In this document: piece after piece, positions 36,719 to 47,304 of the stretch
How positions within the stretch are numbered: position 1 is the stretch's first letter
How the letters are laid out: every line of letters begins with the position of its first letter
DNA from: Centrapalus pauciflorus
Lineage: Eukaryota; Streptophyta; Magnoliopsida; Asterales; Asteraceae
NCBI GenBank assembly: GCA_020465985.1
Contig: JAANYP010002103.1
Span: 212,219-276,218 of the forward strand
Direction of reading: 5' to 3'
DNA: 64,000 nt
Translations under genes and position numbers: made by a program
Notes under the pieces: generated by a model
Told to the model about the DNA's origin: nothing
What the model saw: the letters and a program-made list of their open reading frames with translations, nothing else
Databases searched by the model: none

Positions 36719-37910
36719 TTCCTTCCTCAAAAAAGATCTTGAAAAGCACTACAATAGAATGTCTGAAAGATTCTATTGTCTTCAAGGAATAGATGATGTT
36801 AACCTCAAACAGGTATTCTTGAATTCATTCCCTGAATCACTTGGAAATGAGGCATACAGATTTCTTGAATCAAGGAACACAACAGTTGCACAAACCTCTC
36901 TTGGTGAGTTGTATCAACTCATTCTCAATGCTCTAGCCAAGCTTTGCAACCAGAAAAAATTCCTGGTAGAGTTTGAGAAAACTGGAAAACGACTAGGCAA
37001 AGCATGTGATGACAAACATCTGCAGATCAAGTGCAAAGACAAGTCATCGTGTGATTGTTCTCATACAAAGAAGAAGTCACACTCCAAAAGATTTTCTAAA
37101 TCTTTTGATTCTCACAGGAAGAAGAATTTCAAGCCAAAGAAGAAATGGAAGTTCCTAAGAAGGAAATTCAAACGAGGCAGAAATTCAGATAAGTGTTACG
37201 TATGTAACAAGAGAGGACATTTCGCTAAAAATTGTCTAGATAAAAGAAGATCAATGACATTGTTGCAGACTCTCAACAAAATAGAGCCAGTTGACATCTC
37301 TGATATTGAGTCAGTATACTCCCTTGATGATGAACCAAATGACAGAACGTTGTGTACATTACGTTATTCTTATAGTTCATCAGATGAAGACTCAACAGAT
37401 TCAAAGTCATCAGATTATTCTGATTCAGGTTTGTTTATGGTTAGTCATGCACCTCATGTCTTGCCATTACAACAAAGTCAACCAGTCCCTATTGCCAAAG
37501 TTCATCTTCTGACGTCAGCATACGCAAAGCCAATACCAGTCGTAGCACTGTTCGACACTGGTTCAGCAGTGTCCATTCTAGATCCAAAGATCTTACCAAC
37601 GAGTTATTGGAGACCACACGAGCAAACCTTCCTAGCTGCTAATGGAGAAAAGTTTGTGATTGACAAGATCAGTATCCCTGTATACATACGTTTTTTCCCT
37701 AAATGCGTGATCAAACACAAGTTGCTAGGATCCAGCTCTCACGGCAAAGATATGCTCATCGGATTTGATTTGCTTTCAAAGCTACCAAATCTGAAGTGGA
37801 CACCTCAAGGATTAAGCTACAAAAGTTTCATGAATCCATGGAGTACAATCCCTAAACTCCATATGATGGTTACTCCTACCCTCGAATCCTTGAAGCAGCA
37901 GATTGTCTAA
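36715..37910 (+). pseudogene. Copy B coat protein end, zinc knuckle and protease
   Basis: Begins near DLEKHYNRMSERFYCLQG, then the basic tract, CCHC knuckle CYVCNKRGHFAKNC near 37194-37235, acidic tail, protease ALFDTGSAVSIL near 37545-37580, and the region leading to RT. A TAA at 37908-37910 replaces a CAA seen in copy C. The N-terminal part of the coat is absent at the junction. Confidence 0.88.
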
Positions 37911-38873
37911 ACCTCATGCGCTTCTACACACACAGAGTTCCTGAAAAAGCATTCATCACCCCTATGGCTTAACGAGTCATTCTTTGTTACGCTACCGTTC
38001 AAACAGAATGAGGATGTTAACCCCACAAAAGCAAGCCACCCAGGAATGAATCCAGATCATTATCAGCTTGCAATTGAAGAATGCGGTCAACTCGTTGACC
38101 AAGGAATTATTGAGCCTACGAATTCCCCATGGGCGTGTGAAGCATTCTACGTAAACAAATGTAGTGAACAAGTCAGAGGAAAGCTAAGACTAGTCATCAA
38201 CTATCAACCCCTAAACCATTTTTTAGCAGATGACAAGTTTCCTCTCCCACAGAAGAAGGCATTGTTTCAGTCATTGGCAAACGCTAAAGTCCTGTCCAAG
38301 TTTGATCTTAAGTCCGGATTTTGGCAGTTTGGTATTCGTCCTGAAGATAGGCCAAAGACAGCCTTCTGTATCCCTGATCATCATTACCAGTGGAAAGTTA
38401 TGCCGTTTGGTTTAAAAAACGCACCGTCTGCTTTTCAGAAAGCTATGGTAAAGATTTTTGAGCCAATTTTATCTAACGTTCTGGTTTACATTGATGATAT
38501 TCTGTTGTTTTCAAAAGACAACGACTCACATGTGGAGCTGCTATCAAAGTTTCATGCTTTGGTAACCAAGTATGGTATTATGCAATCAGAAAAGAAAATG
38601 AAAATTGGTGTTACTACAATTGATTTCCTTGGAATGAAGATATCAGATGGCAAGTATCAACCCCAGCCACATGTTTCGCAAGAACTTCATAAGTTCCCAG
38701 ACACACTAACGAGCCAAAAGCAGATTCAACAGTTTCTTGGATTAGTGAATTATATGGCAGATTTTTTACCAAAATTATCTGATTATACAAAACACCTATT
38801 CCCCATGTTGAAAAAGAATCCGTCACAGTGGTCTTCGGAACATAGCTGTCAAGGCTATAAAGCAGCTAGCTGA
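37911..38873 (+). pseudogene. Copy B reverse transcriptase
   Basis: Same frame as the preceding block after the TAA. Shows KLRLVINYQPLN, FDLKSGFWQFGI, FGLKNAPSAFQ and the YIDD box near 38490. A small deletion near 38838 shifts the frame before RNase H, ending this block at 38873. Confidence 0.88.
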
Positions 38874-38877
38874 CAAG

Positions 38878-39370
38878 ATGCCCCCTCTGAAGATTCCCAC
38901 TTCGTCAGAAAAAAGAATCCTTCAGACAGACGCAAGTGACGAACATTGGGCAGCTGTCTTAATCGTCCTCAACGAGAATAATGCCAGAGAAGTATGTGGT
39001 TATAAAAGTGGCACGTTCAAAGATTCTGAGAAACATTACCACTCTACGTTCAAAGAGATTCTCGCTGTCAAGAGAGGAATAGAAAAGTTCCAGTTCCACT
39101 TGATAGGGCACGAGTTCCAAGTAGAGATGGATATGTCATCATTTCCGCGGATGCTCCAGATCAAAAGAAAGATGCTTCCACAGGCACAGCTTTTGAGATG
39201 GTCTAATTGGTTCTCACAGTGGAAGTTTACTGCTAAGCACATCAAAGGAAAAGACAACGTCCTCGCAGACTTCCTATCCAGACCCCCGAAGGAGTATAAA
39301 TACAGCAATGGACTGAACGAAATTGGCAAGATATCCCAAAGTATCATACCAGTTTTCAGTATCCATCCAA
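38878..39370 (+). pseudogene. Copy B RNase H
   Basis: In the new frame, RILQTDASDEHWAAVL supplies the first catalytic Asp, then FKEILAVKRGIEKFQFHL and IKGKDNVLADFLSRPPKEY, the usual end of RNase H in this group. Gln is intact at the position that is a stop in copy A. Confidence 0.88.
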
Positions 39371-40299
39371 TGGCGGAACAGAAAGAGCAACCCCATGACA
39401 TGCCACAAGAAGAAGGATCATCGTCCATCACCGCACAACTAGATCAACTCCAAATATCTGATCTCCCAGAGCAAATTACTGAAATCATTGCTGAGCTCAC
39501 GTTCAAGGAAAGGGCTACCCTAAATTACGAAATCTTTTTAACTGTTTTACTGAGAAATCATGGAGCGGTAATCAAAGGATTGATGTTTCATCCAGACTAC
39601 CCATTCCTTAGCATTTTCTACATCCATGACCTATACAGCCTACCCAAAGAAGCCCTCTGTTTCTTTTGGTACCTATTCGAAACATATGCCATAGGATTAT
39701 CTTTTCACATGCTCAAGCTGATGGCCTACATCTTTCATTGCCAGAAAGGACAGGCTCCCGAGAGTGCAAAGAATTTATTCTCTATGCTGCTATGGTTCCA
39801 AACACCGGAAGAGTGGGTAGAGTTACTGTCTGAATGCTCAAAAACATATGCTACCATTGTCTTCAAAAGACCTGCTAAATTTACGTCACCAACTACAGCA
39901 CAGCAAGGTCAAGCGCTGGTATCCCATCCTCCGAAAGTTGTCATCCATGACGGTCATGATATAAATCCTGTCTACGCCGATAGTCAACTTTACATGTTCA
40001 TGAGAGAGTACATGGCGCAGATAAATGGAGTATGCCCAGGATCTATACCACTGGACATAATGGTTGCAGGAAACTGTTGGTCTTTATACCATCCTGTATC
40101 ATCAAAATGGATCGAGGCATTTGAGCATTGGATAAATAAAAATGATGAGCAAAGGTCAGATTCGGATTCGGACTATGGAGAGTTAAATTTCACTGTGTAT
40201 TACGCTCCATGGAATCTTCAAGACGAAAATAATCCAGATAGTCCCCACTATGATCCATATGAAGACGATCCATCACATCCAGATTCTCGGTGGAAATGA
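39371..40299 (+). pseudogene. Pararetrovirus C-terminal domain of unknown function, copy B form
   Basis: About 309 residues after RNase H, open to a TGA at 40297-40299 that lies inside the promoter palindrome. Blocks shared with copy A are LPEQITEIIAELTF, FHPDYPFLSIFYIHDL, PKEALCFFWYLFETYAIG, AKNLFSMLLWF and VSSKWIEAFEHW. The linker after RNase H and the acidic Asp/Tyr/Pro-rich tail are unrelated to those of copy A. No domain is recognised. It is in frame with RNase H, so would be part of the polyprotein rather than a separate ORF. Confidence 0.72.
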
Positions 40300-40317
40300 C
40301 GTAAGCGCTTACGTCAT
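40296..40317 (+). promoter_or_regulatory. TGACG palindrome overlapping the polyprotein stop, copy B
   Basis: TGACGTAAGCGCTTACGTCA at 40297-40316, extended by one pairing A/T each side. Its first TGA is the stop codon of the copy B reading frame. It resembles an as-1-type bZIP site. Confidence 0.88.
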
Positions 40318-40600
40318 AATGTTGAATAATTGCTCTGCCTACGTGGCATATTTGTCTTTATTATGGGTAAAAGATAAGATTCCATCTTATCTTATCCGCT
40401 TGTAATGTGTGATTGTGATTGGTTGTTTTAGATTTCCTTTATCTATTATAATCTTCCTAGATAAGCTTCCTTGGTCTATAAAAGGAAGTTGAGTCTTTCA
40501 TTTGTAATCGTACCTTGTTGAGTAAACTAAGCTATTGTAAGGAGATCTCTCTGATCACCACTCTTTTGAGAAATAAAATTAAGTGTGTTGTTTGCTGAAT
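40318..40600 (+). promoter_or_regulatory. Viral promoter, TATA box and polyadenylation signal
   Basis: TATA box TATAAAA at 40477-40483, an ACGTGGCA G-box-like motif near 40341, and AATAAA at 40572-40577. A polyadenylation signal about 95 bp after the TATA box fits the terminally redundant RNA of Caulimoviridae, which must bypass it once. About 96% like the matching copy A segment by eye. Confidence 0.8.
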
Positions 40601-40734
40601 TCCTCTTCTATTCTTCATCTTATTCCATGAGTGTTACCGATCAGCCAGGTATCACCGACCAACCTGCCCCTTCTTGTGTAACCGTAACGTCTTACTGGTC
40701 TTGTATAGATCAGCCATAAACCCCCTCCCCTCCT

Positions 40735-40747
40735 ATGCATCAGAGCC
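40735..40747 (+). promoter_or_regulatory. Altered Met-tRNA primer-site-like sequence
   Basis: ATGCATCAGAGCC directly after CCCCCTCCCCTCC. The ATCAGAGCC half matches the initiator-tRNA primer site, but the first part is changed. Copy A terminates at the same place, suggesting the minus-strand discontinuity. Confidence 0.6.
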
Positions 40748-41229
40748 AATACCCTTCGTTCCTAACCTAAACCCGTGTTCTTATTCTTACTATTGTTCAC
40801 GTTGTTATGCTCTGTGACTGCCGTTTTTAACGGATCCTTCACATCAGAGAACTGTTGAACTTTTAGTCTTGAATTATAGAACTGTCCAGTATAGATCATA
40901 GTTTAGATCTTGAATTGCTTATTAGTTTCTGAATTGCTTGTTAGTTCGTACCAAAAGAGTTCTGTGTGGACATTGTAAGTCGGAAAGGTGACCGCAGTAG
41001 AGTCCTTTCGAACTAAGGTAGATTCTAAAAGAAATTCAGATTTCTATATAAGAAGTTCAGATCTTCTATTTTCTTAGCCAGATTTTTCTATTAAGCCAAA
41101 ACTACGAGTTCAGAACTGTTTTCCTCCTCCCCGTCATCATCTAGTTTCCGCTCCTCATCTGCATCTAAGATAGATCAATTATATGAAATATCTTATGTTT
41201 CAGACGAATCAAAAATACCCCTAACCCAG
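40748..41229 (+). other. Viral leader
   Basis: Non-coding stretch between the primer-like site and the movement-protein ATG. No long ORF; several short repeats of TTGAATT and TTAGTT. Caulimoviridae leaders are usually structured and carry short ORFs, but I cannot fold it here. Confidence 0.6.
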
Positions 41230-42295
41230 ATGCCCGACGTAGACCCCTACCGTGTATTTTCCAGAAGAACAAATTCTTTCAGTAGACGAGTCAAAAAATT
41301 GGTTGGATCTTCCACCAATCAAGTCGTTAAAGAATATGTTCAAACTTCAAAGTTTGATTCTTACCAACTCCCAGCCTCTTCAGCAGAACACTTAGTTACA
41401 CTATCTCTCCCATCAGATCTCCCACGTCACTGTATAGCTCAAGGTTACACCCATATCCACTTTGGAGCAATCCGTCTTGCCCTAACCTTTCATGGAAGAA
41501 AAGGCCTTCCAGCTTTTTCAAGAATAGCTTTAGTGGATACAAGGTTTATAGAGTACCAACATGCTTGTATTGGTACAATTCAAACTACCTTGAGCGCTGG
41601 CACAATCTTTGTCACTTTCTACCCAAATTTCAATATGCTGTTAAACGACCCCTCACTGCTCACAGCGTTAAAAGCTCAGATCTAGATCGGAGGCACCCAA
41701 CAGCTGAATACGTTTCAAGCAACGTTTCACTACCAGATGGCATACAGGGTACAGAACCACTCACTAGACATTATGGTTCCAGGAAGAGACAACTCCGGAG
41801 ATGCTTTGCTCCTTGAGATAGATTCAAAGGCGACGCCAACATGTACCTATGTCCCGAGGCACTTGTCCAGAGAAGAACTGGTAAAGCTTTTACCAGAGAA
41901 ATGGATAACAAATTACGAACAGATCCATCAAGCACCGGTACAAACCACCATGGCTCCTGATTTTATCAGACATGAAAACGGACAAGTGGAAGTCAAGTTT
42001 TCACCTGCACAAGCAGCAGAGCCACCATCGGTCTTTCCTACTGTAAATATGGTCTCTCCAGCCTTACCTACATCAGATCACATATGGTATGATGTATGCA
42101 ACTGTAAAGATTGCTTGGAAGAACATTACAGAGTTTCCATGAATGAAGATATGCCTAAGAAAGAGAAACCCTCTCAACGGAAACTAAGGAAAAGATACGA
42201 AGAAGGAGACCCTTCTGTTGGATTACTTGGTGAACCATCAGGTATATCTGCCTATTACGTCATTTATGGAGACTCGCCAGCCAAACCTTCATCCA
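41230..42295 (+). pseudogene. Pararetrovirus movement protein, copy C
   Basis: The only copy with the N-terminus. It starts MPDVDPYRVFSRRTN. The 30K-superfamily core includes YTHIHFGAIRLALTFHGR and ALVDTRFIEYQHACIGTIQ. A TAG at 41683-41685 (CAG in copy A) interrupts it, after which the same frame continues through AYRVQNHSLDIMVPGRDN and the acidic linker. In the viral family this protein moves the virus between cells through plasmodesmata. The boundary with the coat region is approximate. Confidence 0.82.
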
Positions 42296-43850
42296 CCACC
42301 AACCCGTGTAAAAAGCCTCCGCCACCAAATCTCCCTCCATATTACCAGAAGGCTTTATCCATCATCCACAAAGAAAAGAAGGTTCATCCACCTCCACCAA
42401 TAGATGGATGCAACATGGTTTTGCCAGATCCTTCATCTTCCAGACAGGCAGAACAGTACAACGCTGAATTTCCACCGTTGAGTTCTTTTGATCATCCAGA
42501 ACAAAGAACGAAACATGATTGGAAGGTTAAAACCCAACAACCATAAATTCAGCTGGTGTCACGAATGCAGTCAGTGCTGCAGAAAAGACCATGAATTGGC
42601 AAAGTGAAAATGCTGTTGCACAAAACAAGGTTCTTACCCAGATCCTGTCTCAACAAACCAAGATGGCAAAAAACCAGGACGTATTGTCCTCCAAGATGAA
42701 AACATTGGATGCCTTGATAAGTGAAGTAAGAATCAAGATCCAAAACCTTCATATTGAACTTCTTCAGATTGTACGAGGTTCATCACCAGCAACCTCTCTC
42801 TTAAAGAAAGAAGCAGAAATGAAGTCTCTCAAGATTCAGTTACTTGACCTTGAGAAACAACATAAACAAAAGAGATTGGTAACTCTTGCTGATGATCCTT
42901 GGAGACTACCATCTACACCTTTTGTCAGTACATCGTTTGACCCACAGCCAATCCCGCAACTTTCATCTCAAAGATCACCATCGTTGGCATTATGGGAAAA
43001 AGAACAAACCCAGATTAAAAACAAGGCAAAAGGAAAAGCACAAGCTGTAGCATTGCCAGACAAGCCAAGTACTTCTTACGGGAAGTCATCTGAAGACAAG
43101 GATACACTCTCTTCAAAAGACCCACAAGTTCTTGCAATTGGTAACCTAGTTACGACATTCCTCAAGAACCTCTGTGAAGATTCTCCATAAACACCATCCT
43201 TTGCCATGCCAGTATCTCCCCAACCAGGAGAATCAGAAACGCAAGAAATGCCACCCAGGAGACAGAATCCACCAAAGTCAGATACTAAACAGCAATTCAC
43301 ATTTGATGATATCCCTCCATCAAGATGGAGAGAAAGAAGTGTGGAAATGCTAACTTGGATGTCTGCAGAACTTCAGTTTTACACGATAGACATGGTCCTC
43401 AAACGATTTGCAACCAGACTCCAAGGAAGACTCCGTGATTGGTATCTCAGTCTTGGAGAGTATCGCCAATTACAGATGCATCAGTCTCAATCTCCTGAAG
43501 AATTCATGAGTGTCATCTACTCAGAATTCATTGGCAATCCAGTTGAGCATACGATACACGCAAGAGAAGAATTCCTCAAAATGAAATGTTGTTCCTTCCT
43601 CAAAAAAGATCTTGAAAAGCACTACAATAGAATGTCTGAAAGATTCTATTGTCTTCAAGGAATAGATGATGTTAACCTCAAACAGTTATTCTTCAATTCA
43701 TTCCCTGAATCACTTGGAAATGAGGCATACAGATTTCTTGAATCAAGGAACGCAACAGTCGCACAAACCTCTCTTGGTGAGTTGTATCAACTCATTCTCA
43801 ATGCTCTAGCCAAGCTTTGCAACCAGAAAAAAATTCCTGGTAGAGTTTGA
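42296..43850 (+). pseudogene. Pararetrovirus coat protein region, copy C
   Basis: Pro-rich linker, frameshift near 42535, coiled coil (NWQSENAVAQNKVLTQ) from 42591, TAA at 43188-43190, and an in-frame deletion of 34 codons near 43226 relative to copy A that removes the acidic Ser-rich segment. The coat core then reads SVEMLTWMSAELQFY through GELYQLILNALAKLC. A one-base insertion in an A run near 43830 shifts the frame at 43850. Confidence 0.85.
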
Positions 43851-44528
43851 GAAAACTGGAAAACGACTAGGCAAAGCACGTGATGACAAACATCTGCAGA
43901 TCAAGTGCAAAGACAAGTCATCGTGTGATTGTTCTCATACAAAGAAGAAGTCACACTCCAAAATATTTTCTAAATCTTTTGATTCTTACAGGAAGAAGAA
44001 TTTCAAGCCAAAGAAGAAATGGAAGTTCCTAAGAAGGAAATTCAAACGAGGCAGAAATTCAGATAAGTGTTTCGTATGTAACAAGAGAGGACATTTCGCT
44101 AAAAATTGTCCAGATAAAAGAAGATCAATGGCATTGTTGCAGACTCTCAACAAAATAGAGCCAGTTGACATCTCTGATATTGAGTCAGTATACTCCCTTG
44201 ATGATGAACCAAATGACAGAACGTTGTGTACATTACGTTATTCTTATAGTTCATCAGATGAAGACTCAACAGATTCAGAGTCATCAAATTATTCTGATTC
44301 AGGTTTGTTTATGGTTAGTCATGCACCTCATGTCTTGCCATTACAACAAAGTCAACCAGTCCCTATTGCCAAAGTTCATCTTCTGACGTCAGCATACGCA
44401 AAGCCAATACCAGTCGTAGCACTGTCGACACTGGTTCAGCAGTCTCCATTCTAGATCCAAAGATCTTACCAACGAGTTATTGGAGACCACACGAGCAAAC
44501 CTTCCTAGCTGCTAATGGAGAAAAGTTT
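43851..44528 (+). pseudogene. Zinc knuckle and protease region, copy C
   Basis: The CCHC knuckle near 44068-44109 has its motif but with Phe in place of Tyr after the first Cys. The acidic tail is open at 44128-44454. A one-base deletion within the protease DTG codons near 44425 destroys the catalytic motif and shifts frame. Confidence 0.82.
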
Positions 44529-45641
44529 GTGATTGACAAGATCAGTATCCCTGTACACATACGTTTTTTCCCCAAATGCGTGATCAAACACAAGTTGCTA
44601 GGATCCAGCTCTCACGGCAAAGATATGCTCATCGGATTTGATTTGCTTTCAAAGCTACCAAATCTGAAGTGGACACCTCAAGGATTAAGCTACAAAAGTT
44701 TCATGAATCCATGGAGTACAATCCCTAAACTCCATATGATGGTTACTCCTACCCTCGAATCCTTGAAGCAGCAGATTGTCCAAACCTCATGCGCTTCTAC
44801 ACACACAGAGTTCCTGAAAAAGCATTCATCACCCCTATGGCTTAACGAGTCATTCTTTGTTACGCTACCGTTCAAACAGAATGAGGATGTTAACCCCACA
44901 AAAGCAAGCCACCCAGGAATGAATCCAGATCATTATCAGCTTGCAATTGAAGAATGCGGTCAACTCGTTGACCAAGGAATTATTGAGCCTACGAATTCCC
45001 CATGGGCGTGTGAAGCATTCTACGTAAACAAACGTAGTGAACAAGTCAGAGGAAAGCTAAGACTAGTCATCAACTATCAACCCCTAAACCATTTTTTGGC
45101 AGATGACAAGTTTCCTCTCCCACAGAAGAAGGCATTGTTTCAGTCATTGGCAAACGCTAAAGTCCTGTCCAAGTTTGATCTTAAGTCCGGATTTTGGCAG
45201 TTTGGTATTCGTCCTGAAGATAGGCCAAAGACAGCCTTCTGTATCCCTGATCATCATTACCAGTGGAAAGTTATGCCGTTTGGTTTAAAAAACGCACCGT
45301 CTGCTTTTCAGAAAGCTATGGTAAAGATTTTTGAGCCAATTTTATCTAACGTTCTGGTTTACATTGATGATATTCTGTTGTTTTCAAAAGACAACGACTC
45401 ACATGTGGAGCTGCTATCAAAGTTTCATGCTTTGGTAACCAAGTATGGTATTATGCTATCAGAAAAGAAAATGGAAATTGGTGTTACTACAATTGATTTC
45501 CTTGGAATGAAGATATCAGATGGCAAGTATCAACCCCAGCCACATGTTTCGCAAGAACTTCATAAGTTCCCAGACACACTAACGAGCCAAAAGCAGATTC
45601 AACAGTTTCTTGGATTAGTGAATTATATGGCAGATTTTTTA
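44529..45641 (+). pseudogene. Reverse transcriptase, copy C, truncated
   Basis: Open through the pre-RT linker and RT core, with FDLKSGFWQFGI and VYIDDILLFSKD near 45355-45390. It is cut at VNYMADFLP, so RNase H is absent. The RT itself has no stop. Confidence 0.88.
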
Positions 45642-45665
45642 CCAGACACACTAACGAGCCAAAAG
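45642..45665 (+). repeat. 24-bp templated filler at the end of copy C
   Basis: CCAGACACACTAACGAGCCA and the following AAAG are an exact repeat of 45570-45593, about 70 bp upstream. It sits between the viral break and host-like A/T-rich sequence. Confidence 0.9.
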
Positions 45666-46623
45666 ATTGTATTTATATTTTATTTTTTTATAATAAGTTG
45701 TAATTATCTTTTTGGGTGAACCGTAGAGGTGACACATTGCATTTGATGTTTTCATTTATGATATATATATAATAATAATTTCCACAACTAATTCAAATTT
45801 TTACATTTGGATTATATTAGTTTTATACAATGGGTCCATTTAACTCTTCATGTACTATTTATATTTTATTTTTTTATAATAAGTTGTAAATATATTAGTT
45901 TTTTACAATTGGTCCATTTAACTCTTCAGCCCGTTTGACCCGTTGGGTGAAGATTGCCACCCCTAAGTTAAGGTGATAAATTAGGAAAAAGAGGCGGGAA
46001 AATGAAATTTTCGTGCATCGTGAAAGCGACAGGTGACATAAATTGTTTTGCTTTATTATAATATATAGATTGAGTTATTTTTAATTTGATGTTATGTCCT
46101 ACGTTATAAAACTTTTTTTTATTTATATTTACATGGAATCATTTTTCTACTTTATACATATAAATAGAATTTATGATGTTGAAATACTAATTAACTAATA
46201 TGGTTAATATTTATGCTTATTTTAATTATATATGATGTAGTAATGTTAATTAATTGATATAAGCATTCTTATTATATTTATACATGGTGAACTTACTAAA
46301 ATATTAAGGGCAAAAGCCGTATAAATGTAAGATACTTTACTAAAATTATCGAAATGTCTAATCTAGTTTTTTTTTACCCTCTTGGTACTTGTACTCATAT
46401 ATGACTTGTCGATATGGTACAAGACACCGGTTTTTGGGCTGAGTTGGTGGTGATTGCATACGTGGAAGTTCATTAAGTTTATGTGGCAGTATATTAACCT
46501 GAATCAGCTCATTGCGTGGACACTATATCATTTGTTCGTGTATATACCCCTAATCGAAAGTAAATAAAGTTGAACGAAGGAGTTGCTGCCATCGTCTTCA
46601 CTGTCTTTATCCTTTGAGCTGTG
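45666..46623. other. A/T-rich flank with a Helitron-like 5' end
   Basis: A TTTATATTTTATTTTTTTAT direct repeat occurs near 45671 and 45858. Near 45925-45965 there is a CCCGTTTGACCCGTTGGGT fragment of a dispersed repeat. At 46022-46066, read on the minus strand, TCTATATATTATAATAAAG followed by AATTTATGTCACCTGTC looks like a Helitron 5' end. GGGCAAAAGCCGTATAAATG at 46309 may be a Mutator end (see findings). Confidence 0.4.
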
Positions 46624-47123
46624 ATGTCTTCGTCTTCATCGCTCAACTGGTGCACGTCATCAGCTGATACTAGAAAGCTGTGTGATTGCAACATTCCTCT
46701 CAAGCTTGGTTACTCTTGGACGTACAAACACCCAGGAAGAACATTTCTGAATTGCCCTAACTCGTTGGTATGAGTTTCTCCATCTTCATCTTTCATCGAT
46801 TTTGCACCTTAAAATTGCTAATTACTTTTTATTAAAACATCAGGAATTGGGCAAGAAGTGTAATGTTTTCATCTAGTTTGACCCAAAACTTCCAAATACA
46901 TGGTAGTATGGAACAAATCCACAATGTTTGAAATGAAGAAGAAAATGAAGGAATATGAAAAGGTGCCTCATCTGTTGATAAATATACTGATTGGATGGTG
47001 AAAAATCTTGAGGAGCAGCTTGAATTGACCAAGAAGATGAAAGATGAAGAAGTCAAGATTTTGAAGATGAAATTAAAAGATAAGAAGGCAACTATTATTT
47101 TTTATAGAAATGACGTTGTATAG
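46624..47123 (+). pseudogene. zf-GRF domain gene, broken
   Basis: Exon 1 (46624-46768) reads MSSSSSLNWC, then the GRF zinc finger CDCNIPLKLGYSWTYKHPGR with TFLNCPN. An intron (GTATGAG...CAG) follows. Exon 2 opens ELGKKCNVFI, with TAG where this family has Trp, then FDPKLPNTW, and after frame changes a Lys/Glu-rich coiled coil (DWMVKNLEEQLELTKKMKDE) ending at TAG 47121-47123. GRF fingers bind nucleic acid. Short plant zf-GRF proteins with a C-terminal coiled coil are highly multicopy. At least one nonsense and one frameshift. Confidence 0.75.
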
Positions 47124-47190
47124 GCATGATTTGTTATGCAATGTTAGTGTATTTCTGAAAGAACTGAATTGTTACATGTTGGGTCTTCCT

Positions 47191-47260
47191 GTAGGCACAC
47201 TGCCAATGGTTATCAATGAAAAGTTGTAGGCACACTGCCAATTGTTATCAATGAAAAGTT
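47191..47260. repeat. 35-bp tandem duplication
   Basis: GTAGGCACACTGCCAATGGT with TATCAATGAAAAGTT, twice, differing at one base. A related ACGCACACTACCAATGG follows the solo LTR at 49691. Confidence 0.9.
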
Positions 47261-47304
47261 AATGTTTATGCAATGTTAAATAAATAAGTCTGTGAAAGCA
47301 TGTG

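Larger units (their letters stand above)
36715..45665 (+). mobile_element. Endogenous pararetrovirus tandem copies B and C, broken
   Basis: One plus-strand tract of 1.3 genome lengths. It starts inside the coat protein, runs through protease, RT, RNase H, the unknown domain, promoter and leader (copy B), then movement protein, coat protein, protease and RT (copy C). The same coat position recurs 6873 bp later (36715 and 43588; ATG at 36759 and 43632), so the viral genome is about 6.9 kb. It ends inside RT/connection at 45641, followed by a 24-bp templated filler. It is nearly identical to copy A except for the C-terminal domain. Confidence 0.92.

Noticed and set aside
41565..41816. 83-residue ORF in the viral tract
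   Set aside because: Out-of-frame shadow of the movement protein.
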